Notes: generated from the sequence alone by a model not told the origin. DNA of 64,000 nt from Serendipita indica DSM 11827 (GCA_910890315.1 CAJVGD010000018.1:434001-498000); one strand, 5' to 3'; positions 22,945-36,704 are shown, counted from the stretch's first letter. Translations and numbers: made by a program.

Positions 22945-23989
22945 ATGTCTTCTTCAAAAGCTGTCGTAGCTCCTCTTCCGCCCCCTACAAAGGCCATATT
23001 CCAGCCAGACCTGTTCAAAGACAAGGTGCTCTTTTGCACCGGTGGAGGATCTGGGATATGCAAGGTCATTGTACAGACGATGGTAAGTTCCTCTCACCAA
23101 CAAATAACCAGATTGACCTAGTCTTGCAGATGGAACTCGGTGCCAACGCTGCCATTCTAGGCCGCAACGCAGCACGCCTCGAGAGCGCAGCAAACGAGAT
23201 GAGCACTGCAACTGGAAGAAAATGCCTTGCTCTTCCTGCAGACGTACGCAAATACACCGACCTTGAAGCTGCTGCAGCCAAGACGGTTGAACAGTTTGGA
23301 AAGATTGACTTTGTCATCTGCGGTGCGTCCATCTCTTCTTGCTACGCCTATACAAACTCAGACCATGATATAGGTGCCGCGGGAAACTTTCTCGCTCCCA
23401 TCTCTGGTCTCTCGCCAAATGCGTTTCGAACCGTTGTCGAGATTGACACCATTGGGACGTACAACACCATCAAGGCTACGCTCGACCATGTACGAGCCAC
23501 CAAGGGCGCGTACATTCACATTTCGGCGACACTCCAGTACCGCGGAACACCTTACCAAGCCCACTTGAGCGCCGCAAAGTCGGGCGTGGACGGACTCAGC
23601 CGCGTTCTCGCCGTAGAGGAAGGTCCAAGAGGTGTACGAAGCAATGTAATCGCTCCTGGACCCATTGACGACACAGAAGGTGTGTACGATCCACTGCTCG
23701 AGACGAAGCCCGCACTAAACGACCATCAGGAATGAGCAGACTAGGCGCTCGAAACCCAGATGGGTCCGTCCAAACAGGCGAATCCCAAATCCCGCTCCAA
23801 CGCCTTGGCAAATCAATTGAAATCGCACATACTGCCGTCTTCCTCTTTTCGGAAGCGGCCAACTTTATCACAGGCCAGATCATCGTCGTCGACGGCGGCT
23901 CCGAGCACATTCGTTCGACACTGTTGCCTTACCCTGTTAGCGTCCTGGAACCCGAGGCCGTAAAGTCGATGATTCGTGGCAAGTTGTAG
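22945..23989 (+). CDS. SDR, peroxisomal 2,4-dienoyl-CoA reductase (SPS19-like), copy 1
   Basis: Exons 22945-23082, 23130-23322, 23374-23679 and 23730-23989 give 298 residues. NADP-binding Rossmann motif [13 protein letters not shown] near residue 35, then [12 protein letters not shown], the NAG-like CGAAGNF, and the dienoyl-CoA reductase block [20 protein letters not shown] with K, lacking the classical Tyr-x3-Lys spacing as in DECR2/SPS19 proteins; [15 protein letters not shown] and FITGQIIVVDGG follow. These enzymes reduce 2,4-dienoyl-CoA during beta-oxidation of unsaturated fatty acids. The C-terminus is RGKL, a weak PTS1-like tripeptide (GKL). It is the most diverged of the three tandem copies. 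Confidence 0.87.
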
Positions 23990-24768
23990 ATGAACGACTG
24001 TTCGAGTATCTATGCCTATTGCAAAGCTATCTAGTCGAACATGGATTTGTCTGCGATCCGAGAAGCTGGTGGCCGAGTTAAAATTAGCAAGCTTAGAGCT
24101 GAGTTTACGTAACCGACGTCCTCTATCAAGAGTGCATCGCGAAATTTCTTCACCGATTTCTCGGTACCGAATGCCAGCTCAACCGTGGTGGGTTCGAGAC
24201 AGTAAGAGTGTCACAGGTGACGTGCACGGTTAACCTGCCGTTGCATGCCAGCGAGACAGCACGCATTGTGGGGTATTTTTCCGACGAGGAGAAACCCCTA
24301 TCAGTCCAAGGTGTTCAATGACTCAAACGGCGTTAACGGTAATAAGCAGACAATAATGCTTGCCTCTTTACAACAATCAGAAGCTGGATCCAAACAACCG
24401 CCACTAGCAACCCTGTCCTGACGACCAGCACAGGGGTCACATTCACTATCAGTGATCCCTGCTCACGTCCTGGCGCAAGGTGGCCGGTCACGGTCCGGAG
24501 CCTTTACTCGGATAAATTCTACATCGAAGCTTTGGATTCCAGGGCCACACGGGGACCAACAAAAAAGCCAAGGGTGGCGGATTGTCAAGTCTTGATCTTC
24601 GACCATTTCCCCCCCAACCGCCCGCTTACTTATTCCTAATCCTCTCACTCCCAGAGTCCCCTAGAAAGAACTATACTTACCACTTTGGATCTCCCTGCAT
24701 CTCTTAGGTGGGGCTATCCGTTGCATGGCGTCCTTGGCTGAGGCTGACAGTGCTCCTAGTTACTCGAC
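23990..24768. other. intergenic between SDR copies 1 and 2
   Basis: Shared with the next spacer: the first 60 bp after the stop and about 24230-24768 can be aligned by eye with 25829-26671, so the duplication unit is gene plus flanks (start-to-start distances 1824 and 1903 bp). No separate gene. Confidence 0.6.
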
Positions 24769-25828
24769 ATGTCTTCTTCATCCACAAAGGCAGTCGTGGC
24801 ACCTCTTCCGCCACCAACAACCTCTATATTTCAGCCGGACCTCTTCAAGGACAAGGTCCTCTTCTGCACGGGCGGAGGTTCGGGAATATGCAAAGTCATT
24901 GTCAAAACCATGGTATTTTCCACTTCTTACTCACCTCCGAGTCTCTCAGACCAAGAATAGATGGAACTCGGAGCGAATGCAGCCATATTAGGCCGAAACG
25001 CCGTCCGCCTCGAGGCCGCCGCAGCAGAGATGGGCCGTGCTACCGGAAGGGAATGTATCCCCGTTCCCGGAGACGTGAGAAGGTACGCCGATCTCGAGGC
25101 GGCGGTGGCAAAAACCGTTGAACGGTTTGGGAGGATTGACTATGTCGTCTGTGGTGCGTCCATTTCTCATCTCTATTCTCATTCTCACTCATATCTTGAT
25201 ACATCTACAGGTGCCGCTGGAAACTTTCTGGCACCCATCTCCGGTCTCTCCTCCAACGCATTCCGAACCGTCGTTGAGATTGATACCATTGGCACATATA
25301 ACACTGTCAAGGCAACACTCAATCACGTTCGTGCTACCAGGGGCTCGTACATTCACATCTCGGCCACCCTTCAATATCGTGGTACACCTTCCCAAGCACA
25401 TGTTGCCGCTGCAAAGGCCGGTGTTGACGGAATCAGTCGTGTTCTGGCTGTAGAAGAGGGACCAAGAGGTGTACGAAGCAACGTAATTGCCCCGGGACTC
25501 ACTGATAGCACAGAGGGTACGTCAAGCCACTCTCTTCTTCAGTTCCCCCCTAATTAACTTGTTTTCAGGGATTAGCAGACTTGGTGCTCGAAAGTCTGAT
25601 GGGTCCGTCGAGACAGGCGAATCACTAGTCCCTCTCCAACGACTCGGCAAGTCGATCGAAATCGCACATGCTGCCGTATTTCTCTTCTCTGAAGCAGCCA
25701 ACTTTATTACGGGACAGGTTCTCGCCGTCGACGGAGGCTCAGAGCACACTCGTTCCACTCCTTTGCCCTATCCCATCAGCGTACTAGACCCCGAGGGTGT
25801 CAAATCGATGATTCGCGGCAAGCTGTAG
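24769..25828 (+). CDS. SDR, peroxisomal 2,4-dienoyl-CoA reductase (SPS19-like), copy 2
   Basis: Exons 24769-24912, 24961-25153, 25211-25516 and 25569-25828 give 300 residues. Same motifs as copy 1: [99 protein letters not shown]. Coding sequence and the second intron are almost identical to copy 3, so these two arose by recent duplication or are kept alike by gene conversion. It ends RGKL like copy 1, suggesting peroxisomal import. Expected role: auxiliary reductase of unsaturated fatty-acid beta-oxidation. Confidence 0.87.
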
Positions 25829-26671
25829 AGGAACTACAGTTCGAGTATCTATGCCTATTGCAAAGTTATCTAGTCAAACGCGAATGCGCCCTGAGATCCG
25901 GGCACGATATCTATGGCCGAGTTAAGTTTAGCACATCCAATGCCGAGATCATGAGATTGCTGCTATTGACCAACGCCCATATCAGCATCACATCTCTAGA
26001 TTTCCTCACCGCTATACCAATACCGAATGCTAGCTCAAGTGAAGGCGCCCATGGTGGCGCACCTTATCTTCGAAAATGTCGGAATTAGATAGGTGACATG
26101 CACGGTTAACTTGCCGTTACATGTCAGCAAAAACTAAACCCAGCACGCATTGTGGGCTGCTGTCCCGACCGTGAAATAGGCCTCGCTCCTACTCCAAGAT
26201 ATCCTATTGAACGGTATTGGAGGAAATGGGCGGACAATAATGCCTGCCTCTTTTCAACAATCGGAAGCAGATTCAGGCAACCGCCACAAGCATCCCTGTC
26301 CTGCCAACCAGCATGGGGTCCTTACTGCGGGATTATTTTCACTACCCAAGTCCATCAGTTGCTCTTACTCACGTCCCGGCGCAAGGTGGCCGAACTGTAA
26401 ACATGCCGACTGTCATGGTCGCCACTCCCCAGATTCTTTACTCGGATAAATTCTATTTCGAAGCGGGATTCCTTAGAGGGCCACAAGAACGGTGGCGGGG
26501 TCTTTAAGCCTTGAGCTTTGACCACTCCCTCCAATCGCCCGTTTACTTGCTCCCGGTACTCTCAGTTCGATACATCCCAAGAATCACGCTCGCCATCCCG
26601 TATCACTGAGGTGGAGCTGTCCATTGCATCGCATCCTTGGCTGAAGCTGATATTGCTCCTAGTTACTCGGC
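25829..26671. other. intergenic between SDR copies 2 and 3
   Basis: Duplicated spacer matching 23990-24768. It contains the promoter of copy 3, including conserved short blocks near 26370-26460 also present near 24460-24530. No gene. Confidence 0.6.
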
Positions 26672-27728
26672 ATGTCCTCTTCACCCGCAAAAGCAGTTGT
26701 GGCACCTCTCCCGCCGGCAACAAGTTCCGTATTCCAGCCGGATCTCTTCAAGGGCAAAGTCCTCTTCTGCACAGGCGGGGGGTCTGGAATATGCAAGGTC
26801 ATCGTGAAAACAATGGTATTCTTTTCTTTCCACCACATACGAGTCGCTCAGACAAAGAGTAGATGGAACTTGGGGCGAATGCAGCCATACTAGGCCGAAA
26901 CGCCGTCCGCCTCGAGGCCGCCGCAGCAGAGATGAGTCGTAATACCGGAAGGGAATGTATCCCGGTTCCTGGAGACGTGAGAAGATACGCCGATCTCGAG
27001 GCGGCGGTGGCAAAAACCGTTGAACGGTTTGGGAGGATTGACTATGTCATCTGTGGTGCGTCCATTTCTCATCTCTATTCTCATTCTCTCTCATATCTTG
27101 ATACGTCTACAGGTGCCGCTGGAAACTTTCTGGCACCCATCTCCGGTCTCTCCTCCAACGCATTCCGAACCGTCGTTGAAATTGATACCATTGGCACATA
27201 TAACACTGTCAAGGCAACACTCAATCATGTTCGTGCTACCAGGGGCTCGTACATTCACATCTCAGCCACCCTTCAATACCGTGGTACACCTTTCCAAGCA
27301 CATGTTGCCGCTGCAAAGGCCGGTGTTGACGGAATCAGTCGTGTTCTGGCTGTAGAAGAGGGACCAAGAGGTGTACGAAGTAACGTTATCGCCCCGGGAC
27401 TCACCGATAGCACAGAGGGTATGTCAAGCCACTTTGTTCTTCAATTCTCCTGAATAACCTCTTCTCAGGGATTAGCAGACTTGGTGCTCGAAAGTCTGAT
27501 GGATCCGTCGAAACTGGCGAATCACAAGCTCCTCTCCAACGACTTGGCAAGTCGATCGAAATCGCACATGCGGCTGTATTCCTCTTCTCTGAAGCAGCCA
27601 ACTTTATTACGGGACAGATCCTCGCCGTCGATGGAGGCGCGGAACACACCCGTTCGACCCCCTTACCCTATCCCATCAGCGTACTGGATCCAGAGGGTGT
27701 CAAATCGATGATTCGTCCAAGGCTCTAA
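26672..27728 (+). CDS. SDR, peroxisomal 2,4-dienoyl-CoA reductase (SPS19-like), copy 3
   Basis: Exons 26672-26815, 26863-27055, 27113-27418 and 27469-27728 give 300 residues; exon lengths equal those of copy 2. Motifs are as in its siblings ([61 protein letters not shown]). The last three residues differ: PRL instead of GKL, with different codons and a different stop (TAA instead of TAG). PRL fits the broader PTS1 consensus (small residue, basic residue, Leu), so peroxisomal targeting may be kept or improved. The 3' flank shared by copies 1 and 2 is missing, marking the end of the duplicated unit. Confidence 0.87.
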
Positions 27729-29259
27729 TTAGGATGCGATGATGATATACCGAGGCGCAATTCCCGTCCCGCTACCATCTGCGGCTATAGGAATGGCTTG
27801 AGCCCGCAGATGATACCCGCTGTGCTTAATTATACGCCAGGAGCTTGTTTTAGTACATTGTACATGTGGGAGTATTGTCAAGCGAGATGGTTCAAGGGTT
27901 ACTCGATCTCGCATTGTACCATACTTATTGCAGGCCAAGTCAGAATCTTGTATCTGGTGACATATTCTACGATGCTCTCTTTCGGAGACATGTGACACAA
28001 ACTCACTGATGGCTCGAGGCTCATTGAATACATGAGAATATTCATCCTCTGCTGAATAAGCGTTGCTCGGTAGACTCAGAGAGCAAGTTTATTCTCCCGA
28101 TTCAAGCAAAGAATGATAGCGAGCTATGAGGTCCACGTGAGTGGCACCGTTCTAATAAATGTCGCTTAGTCGACAGATGCCAATGCATTTGAAATGAACT
28201 TTACGAGGAATCGATCACAGTCTGAGCCCTAACCTGAGACTATAACAGCCTACTCAGCAGTAGACATGGTAAAGAGGAGTTGACGCAGCCTATTAAACCA
28301 CTCCCTCGACTCCCCGTTGCTGGGCCAGCGAACACACCAGTCACTCCCCCACACCCTCCAATTCCTAAGCCACCCGTGGTTAGCAAAGTAATGGCCAGAA
28401 ACGCTGGCAAAGAGGCAGCACAAAAAGCAGTTCATGGCACAGGGCAGAGGCAGAACAGTATCCGGGACTTGGAGGCAAGGCTGGAGGCTCAGTGGCGTCA
28501 GAACATAGGGTTTGCATCATAGCTCTAGATTTCTAGCTGTAGAATAATTTGGTATTTTCCATCACTCCATTGAAAGGCTCGAACAGAGAATGCTCATTGA
28601 CGCCTAGGAGTCCTTAGAAGGATATAAGTCTACGTTTGATCTCATTCTGTTCCTACCACTATGAGTGATTGGGAGGTAGCGAGTATGATACGGTGCGGAG
28701 TAGCACTCGTCACGGAGAGTGGCGTCGGGGAGCGTTGGTTGGTGGCACTTACCTTATTCAGTTGTTTTTGCCCCGTCTGAGTGATTTGTTACTTATCTAG
28801 GTTGCTAAAGTGATAAATGATATTGGAACCTTCTGGTACAGGCAAACGGGACGTAGCCAGTTTCACTCACTCGAGAAGGAAGGTGAGCCAGATATTGATC
28901 CCTGACTATTTGATATGAATAAGAATCAGATAATAGGCACGAGACCTCAAACGCTCCCTGGGTCGGACTTAAGGCTTAATCATCACGAGTAAGAACGCAT
29001 GCGGTGTACCAAGTGTCAAATTACCTAGATTAATCGCTAGCATCGCATGTCGACGCTTCGCCTAGGGCATATAGTTGGCGTTCCGTTGCATTTGGCCCGC
29101 CTTAGAAGCGCGCAACTCAAAGCGATGCCGTCAATTCAAGGCGGAAAGCAAATTGATGCCATTAACTCCAGGCGTATTCAACAATAAAACATTGAAGGCA
29201 TGGGAGTTGCAAAGGTACGCGCGCTTGTTGGTTTATTAGGCGGCGCATCGTAAGGCTGG
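27729..29259. other. long intergenic region, no firm gene
   Basis: About 1.5 kb. The only notable frame is 28280-28522 (+), Pro-rich then charged (PPHPPIPKPPVVSK ... NSIRDLEARLEAQWRQ), lacking an ATG at its beginning. It could be an exon of a small unknown gene, but no start or splice partner is convincing. Confidence 0.35.
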
Positions 29260-29265
29260 TATAAA
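29260..29265 (+). promoter_or_regulatory. TATA box candidate
   Basis: TATAAA lies about 165 bp upstream of the ATG at 29430, followed by a pyrimidine-rich leader. It probably drives the small secreted peptide gene. Confidence 0.4.
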
Positions 29266-29429
29266 GCCAACGCTGTCCAAGGTACGAGTTCCTCTCATTC
29301 CTTCATTTTTCTTCTCTTTTCCATCTTCATTCGAACGGCCCGGTGCCTCTTTGTATGCGCTTCCAACTTTCTACCTTTGACGCTAATATGTTTCTAGTCT
29401 TCTTTCTTTTCAAGGCGCTCGTTATCGAC

Positions 29430-29665
29430 ATGAAGTTCTCTATTCTCGCTCTCATTACCGTCGTCTCTGTGCTCTCCACTCGGGATGCCGCTGGGGCCCC
29501 TCTCCCCGCGTTGATGATAAGAGAGACCGGTCAGTCACTCATGAATGCGGTCGAAAACAATTTCTGAGCCAAGCAGGCAAGAACAATCACGCAGCCGCGG
29601 CTCTCTTGAATGTCAATGGACGACAAACGACGAATAATCACGATGAGAAGCAGGAAAAGAAGTAG
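29430..29665 (+). CDS. small secreted peptide (62 residues)
   Basis: Exon 1 29430-29529 and exon 2 29577-29665 around a 47-nt GT-AG intron. A clear signal peptide, MKFSILALITVVSVLSTRDA, is followed by AGAPLPALMIRETG and a short, hydrophilic tail rich in Asn, His, Lys and Glu (NNHDEKQEKK). No cysteines. A longer in-frame start at 29343 exists but would bury the signal peptide, so MKFS is chosen. Function unknown; small secreted proteins of this sort are sometimes effectors or pheromone-like peptides, which cannot be tested here. Confidence 0.55.
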
Positions 29666-29959
29666 CAAGGACACTGGATGAGACGGTGCAATCAAGGAAC
29701 ATCAGAGTCATGAGAAGCGTGACCTCAAAGACGAGTTTGAATTTGCAGCCCGCTCTCTGCTTCGATGAGCTCGACTAGAGGACGCACATGACATATTTGT
29801 ACCGTTATGATCTCAGAGGAGTTATGAGTTTATTTATCATTGTATTCTTGTTCAGCCACTGTGAGTGTGGATGGTGGCAGCGAGAGACGATATCGAAACC
29901 TTCTTGACCCGACTTGAGTCTGCCACTCCCGTCCTCTCAAATTCGGAATTCGCGTGTAA

Positions 29960-30786
<827 letters not shown>

Positions 30787-30846
30787 GCCTAGTCATCGTC
30801 CGGTTCTGTCGTATATTGTGAATGCTATCTGTCCAATCGACATTCA

Positions 30847-33800
30847 TTAGATGATCGTCTCCGTAATGACGGTATGCATCATAAACACGTCGGTGCTTCC
30901 CTTCTTTTCCTCTTCCATCCAGTCGGATATCCGCTCAAACAGGTCCATCACGCCGTTCTCCACTGCCGCTGATCCGTGCTTTGCCTGCTCTTGTTTCCAG
31001 AGATACTTTTTCCCAGGCCACATCTCCGCTTCGACCATTCCGCTCAGGGTCAATTTGACACCTCCAGCGTCTGCGTTTGCCGCCGCTTCCTCCACCATGT
31101 GCGGTGGAATCTTCGGGTCCGTCTTGATCATCAACTCGAGCGACCATGAATCCACGCCATAGAAAGACGCCTCCTTGATGTGGTGGCGTGTATAGCCTTT
31201 CGGCGGGTTATCGTCAATGTTCCACGATAGGATATGCGCGTCGAATGCCAACACTAGTCAAAGTATAAGTGGGTGGCAACAACGAGCAGAGGTAAGACAG
31301 ACTCGTCCAAATTACGCCTCGGTGCTTCATCTCCAACTTTAATGACCTAGTCTTTGCGTCGGCGTTGACCGTGTCTTCGTGAACGATGATGCCAAAGGTT
31401 TCCTTGTCCTGCCATGCTGCCGACGGCGCAGGTAGAGGTGGAAGAGAAACGAACGAATAGTGATCCAAAAGCTACTCAAAGTCAGAAAATGCTTGTAGTC
31501 AGCACGATCGACTCACAGCACCCAGTGGATAGAACTATGCAAAGATCAGGTCAGCATTTCCTCTTCCAAAATACGAAGAGACACGCACCGGTCCCCAGTA
31601 TGGGTTCCATTGATCAAATTCGGCTTTGGTAGGTTTCTCTACAGCGTGATTACCGCTCGCTGGAACGATATAATGGCCGAGTTTCTCAGCAAGATCCGTA
31701 AAGCCCGGTGCGCCGTCCATTCCCGCAAGATGGAGACCATATTGGCCAGTCGACACCTGGGGATATCAGAGTAAGCCAACAGTGCGACTTGCTATCGGCA
31801 ACCTTACATCTTCCGATAGACTGATAAATATTCGCTTCGGATGCTCGGCATCAAACGGCCACGTCCCCAATCCGCTCAGATACGCAAACCACGCTACAGC
31901 CCCAACGCTCGCGATGCGCAGGCACCATCGGACGTTTGGTCCGTTTACCGATGAGGTGAGTGAGGCGGTTGCAGGTGACGAGGTGGTTGGAATGGGAAGG
32001 CGATATGCGAGTGGGACGAGTAGTGGGCAGGCGAGATAGAGGAACACCGCGACAAGAGAGGCGATAATATGCTCCGCTGGTACAAAGGGTGGCATCCGTC
32101 CCGTCTACGCTCCGTTAGTCATCTTCTTCACCATACCAAGATAGTGGGATAACCCACCAAAGGTACAAAGACGTCCAATGTTCCAACAGTCAGCTGCGTT
32201 CCTGACGCCAGGGGAAGTGCAGAGCCAAAGAAGTAGAGCTACGAAGCTGTCAGTCGCCCATAAAGATGAGATATCATAGACTTACAAGAGGGTGAATACG
32301 CAGTCTCGGTCGACGACTGAAACTGTCCATTAGGAGGCCCAAAGCGACGGCACTGCCGATTCCCATTGAGATTAAGAAGAAGACGATCGCGCTCCCAATC
32401 CCGGCAAACTGCACAACAACAGCCAAATAAGCGTTGAGGAGCAAGACGGCGTAGAGTATGAGTCGCTCCGCGAGTTCAGATGGGATCGTTTTGGGTACGA
32501 GCATGCTTGGCGCCGGACTCAGCAGGGCTGGTGTTTGTTAGTGAAGAGTATTGAAGGAGGTTTAAACTCACCAAGTACGACAGGCCACGCATAGAGCCCG
32601 ATAGGTCGTAGTTCGTTTGAGAACCAACTGAGTTGGGCATTCAGCACAGAGCGCATGATAAACGCCACCACGTTTGCATATGCCAGCGCTCTCACGAGCG
32701 ACAACAGTACGTGAGCGATGGATCCTAACATCAGTCGAATAAATGTCGCTGTGGACATGGGCTTTGCACTGCCCGCTTGATTCTTGTCCGACGAGGACGG
32801 CACGGTCTCTTCGCCTCTGCTTGTCCAGACTACCCACGTACAAAGAACGGACCAGAGCGTATACATGATACGCGCCGTAGTACCACTATACACAAACGGC
32901 TTCCACCCGAATAAGGAGAAGAAAACGAGGTCTGGGCGGCGAGAGTGTTGTTGCCCTCCACGGTTATCCTTGGCAAACGGTGAAGAGCTCGTAGTCGCAT
33001 AGTCTGGAGTATCGTTCAGCCCCGCTTCTTGCTTGCTTGAATGGAGCCTTGAGGAGTCTTCGTCAAACTTTTGGATCTGTTGGAGCAGCGAGGTCGGCTC
33101 GTATTCTCCTTTGATGTTCTTTGGACGAGCCGTAATCTTCTTGGTGATAGCGAGGACGTTTTCGGCAAAATGTTGTGCGACACCTGGCTCGATATTGTCC
33201 ACAGTGTCTTTGGTCGTGTGATAAAAGTAGGAATGACCGACGACTGCCATATCGATGCCAGGTACAAGAAGATATTGATCAAACTGGCGAAAGTCGGTAC
33301 TATCGTGCGTCAGTAGCCATCGAAACGAGGACCTGCGAACGTACTCGGACATGAGAATTCCACTGGCAAAGACGTCGTTTGCCAGGACGGTACCATATGG
33401 ATACGGAACATCTTGATAAACGCCCACCATCTCCTCACTTGTCGCTTGGAAGAGTAGCTCTGGACCTTTGCTACCTGCCGCTTCGAGATTCATCACTGTC
33501 CTAACGGTCTGTGCCCAAGGATGTTGCGTGGAGAAGAGGTGAGAAGCGTCTTGGAACGTCTCTTCGGCATTATTGATCACTAGACCAAATATTAAGAGAA
33601 ATCTCAGCACAAAAAATCGGCGTACAGAAGATAATGCTCCATCCGACATCCCAGTCCCCTCTACCAGCACTTTCGATCAAAACACGGGCCGTTTCGAAAC
33701 ATATCGCGACAGAAAGCGCGTCATCCGCGGCTCCAGGTGTCGGCAAGGTGGAATCCAAGTGTGCATTCAGGAGCAATGCCAGCGACTTTGACTCTGGCTT

Positions 33801-34429
33801 CGAGTTTGAGATGCGAAAGAGTATGTTTGTGAGATTCTGGTAGGATTTATAGATGACTTGGTTCATTATATCGAATCTATCCATTGCAGTAAGATGGTAG
33901 TTTCTGTGATGAGAATTGACCTACTTGTGAGTACCGCTTCCCTGTTGCCTATCCCATTCGCACTCGATGTCCACTGTGTCTCCCCGCGTCTTTGCGCGGC
34001 TTTTCACGTGATCGCATAACGCGGTTAGACCTTGAACCTGGTCGACAGCCCAAGCGTCTCCCAGAGCGTGTTCGCGTGATCCCACTGTTCGAAAGCCGAC
34101 TTTGTATGGGTCTGTGAGCTCAGCGACCATGCTGAGAATGCGCGACTCGGATAACTGAGGTTTGCCAGTGGTGTCGAACAGCCCGACTTTGGGCTCTGGC
34201 AAGCCTAGATACGTTTCGAAACACCATAAATAACTTGTGGGCGAGCTGATTGTTTTGAAGACGTACGGTAATGCGTGTTCATTGACCATAATGGCACGAA
34301 TGCGAGTAGAGGAAAGATTCCAAGCCAGAATACAATATCATATCGTGATTCTCGTCGACTTCGCACGCGATTTATGATTTTCCCGACGCGCTTGGGCTGC
34401 GTAGGTACAGTTGGACGGGTTGAAGCCAT
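30847..34429 (-). CDS. M28-family membrane metallopeptidase (Pff1/ERMP1-like)
   Basis: Multi-exon gene. The N-terminus is cytosolic and basic (MASTRPTVPTQPKRVG, then RVRSRRESRYDIVFW), followed by a first membrane helix (LGIFPLLAFVPLWSM). The lumenal catalytic domain carries zinc-ligand motifs of M28 peptidases: LLNAHLDST, PGAADDALS, NNAEETFQDA, TDFRQFDQYLLVPG and HSYFYHTTKDTVDNI. The C-terminal half contains many hydrophobic segments (for example ILYAVLLLNAYLAVVVQFAG) and ends with a soluble domain near 30850-31260. This architecture is that of vacuolar Pff1 or the ER enzyme ERMP1. All five usual ligand regions are seen. About ten short introns are implied; the exact borders were not all resolved. 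Confidence 0.85.
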
Positions 34430-34678
34430 GGATGCTCAGAGGCTGGGAATGCCGACGAATACGGAAGGACAGCGGCCGGCCCGAATAAGCTCTCTTGAGC
34501 GTTTACAGCGTCTGTAGTGCAGGAGAAGAACGCAGCTGGAACAAAAAGGGCCAGGTTCTACTAGCTGGTCGGAGGAAAGTATATGACACATTAGATTCGT
34601 CACTACGCACTTATGCAGTCATAAACTGTAAAAGAGAGTGGGGTTGTGACTAGTTAGTTACATGACCTAATCGACAGA

Positions 34679-36704
34679 CTATACTCCAGCCTTGATCATG
34701 TCGGCCAGTTTCTCCGCAATCCCATAGAGTGTACTCATCATATGCGAGGAAATCTGCGTTGGTATGATGCTTGCGTCTGTGACTCGCAGATTTTTGGTGC
34801 CATAGACCCGTAGACGTCCATCGACCACACCTCCAAGGTCCTTGCGCATCATGGAGCACGTCCCCAATGCGTGGCTATTCGAAGAAAAGGCAGCCTTCAA
34901 CCATGGATCCCACGCTTGGACGGAGCCACCGTCACCAGTTGGATCAGGAACGACAGCAAGCCCAGGCAGATACTCGGCTGACGTGAGGTTCGATAGTGGT
35001 GCCGTTGTGAATAGTTTGCGCACGAGTCTAGCGCCTTGGACCTCCACCTCCATGTCAAAGGGTACGCTGAAAAAGTTGTTCGTTACATTGGGTTTCGCAA
35101 AAGGATCAACAGTTTTGATCTTGACGGAACCGCGACTAAACGGGAGAAGGCCCCAGAATATGGCTCCGTGCATGGGAGCATAGTCGATATTGCCGTATAT
35201 GAGTTCAAGGACAGGAACTATTATAAATGAGCACAAGCAGTGGATCGAAGATTTAATAACCGACCCTTGCCCTTGATGATAACGTCCGCCTGTGACTCGA
35301 AGATCTTCATCAACGCTGCCTTGGAGAGTGCATTGTCCTTTTGTGATTCTGCCCATGCGTCCAGACTGGTGCGAATCTTCGTAGTCACTGCCGCCGCGTC
35401 CTTTCCAAAGAGTTGAGAAAGGTTCGGAAACGCGAGAAGGTTATTCCAAGGACGTCCAGTAAGTTGGAACGTCCTATTAAAACCAAGAGTAATCAGGGTC
35501 TGCTCTTGGAGGTTCTTGCCGACGGTTGGGAGATTCAGCACAGTCGAGATGCCGAGCGAAGACAAAAGTGCGCGATCTCCAACACCTGAGCGTTGCAGAA
35601 TTGCAGGCGTGTTGATGGATCCAGCCGCCATGATCACTTCCTTTCGCACGTTGGCCCGGTACACGGTCGAAGAGTTATTGAGATGGAGGAACTCTACGCC
35701 TATCACCGTCTTGGAGCCGTCAGGTTTCCAAACCAGCTTTGTGACGGTCGAATTGAGAAGCGTCAACCAATTTGTTCTAGTATTCTCGACGGGCGTGAGG
35801 TAGGACATGGCCGACGACGAGCGGTGAAAACTGTCGTCTGGGTTGATGGACTATGAGTATGTCAATTCGTTATCATCTACGAGAGGATATACCGCACACT
35901 GGGCACGAATGCGACGCAGTTTGGATCCCCGCCATTTAAATCACGGCAATGCGGGATTCCCGTCACATTATGGATGGTAGCGATAAATGCTGGGTGCTGC
36001 GGTCCCCCGAGCATCTCCTCGGGAAATCCCACATTCACTGGTCCTCGAACACCATGCCAACTGGTAACTCCATCTGCACCGACCTGTTGATTGGCGGCGC
36101 TGGGTGGATGGTAGTGCTCAGCCTGGAACTTGTGAGTTACCTTTAGTACATCAGGATCTCTCCTACTTTCTTCATGTACGAATAAAGATTATTCCAATTC
36201 CATCCGAGACTGCGTTCGCCTGGTGTGAGGAGGTCGGACCATGCATCATACTGTGCGGCAGCACCGCGAGTCCATGTTCCGCCGTTGATAGACGAACTTC
36301 CACCGAGTGTCTTTCCTCTTTGCGAAGATTGAGCATAAGCGGGCTTGGAGCTGGTAGCCTTACCCGTCCGTCGTCTTTCCATAGTCCACAGGCCATGACC
36401 AGTCGATATCAGACCCATAGACCTGCAGAGCATTGTATAGGTCATACACTCTTGGATCTTTACGATTATCGCCCCCCGCCTCGATTACCAACACCGTTGT
36501 ACGTGCATCTTCGGACAATCGACCCGCGAGCGCGAGACCAGTAAGCCCACCACCCACTATAATGTAGTCGAATGTACGGTTGGATGCATCCAATGGGTTT
36601 CCGGATATCCCGCTTGGAGGGCGAGGGTGAGTTTGGTAATCCGTCGTCGCGTGTACGACTACAGGAAGCGCATGGAGCAGGGCTCCTAGGAGGAAATAAA
36701 GCAT
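34679..36704 (-). CDS. secreted GMC oxidoreductase, copy 1
   Basis: Flavoprotein of the glucose-methanol-choline family. Signal peptide MLYFLLGALLHALPVVVHA; an in-frame ATG 21 nt upstream would put acidic residues before it. FAD motif FDYIIVGGGLTGLALAGRLS with ribose-binding Glu in VLVIEAGGD, PROSITE-1-type block GKTLGGSSSINGGTWTRG, signature 2-type GSINTPAILQRSGVGD, and the C-terminal catalytic His pair SNSHALGTCSMM and SSHMMSTLYGIAEKLADMI. Such secreted enzymes oxidise alcohols or sugars and yield H2O2; it is closest in pattern to aryl-alcohol oxidase/glucose dehydrogenase-like proteins. At least four short introns interrupt the gene. Tandem sister lies downstream of a 1.5-kb gap. Confidence 0.85.

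Noticed and set aside
28280-28522. Pro-rich 80-codon frame
   Set aside because: No ATG at its start and no plausible upstream exon; too weak to call a gene.
29343-29429. Longer N-terminus for the small secreted peptide
   Set aside because: Would hide the signal peptide; probably part of the 5' leader.
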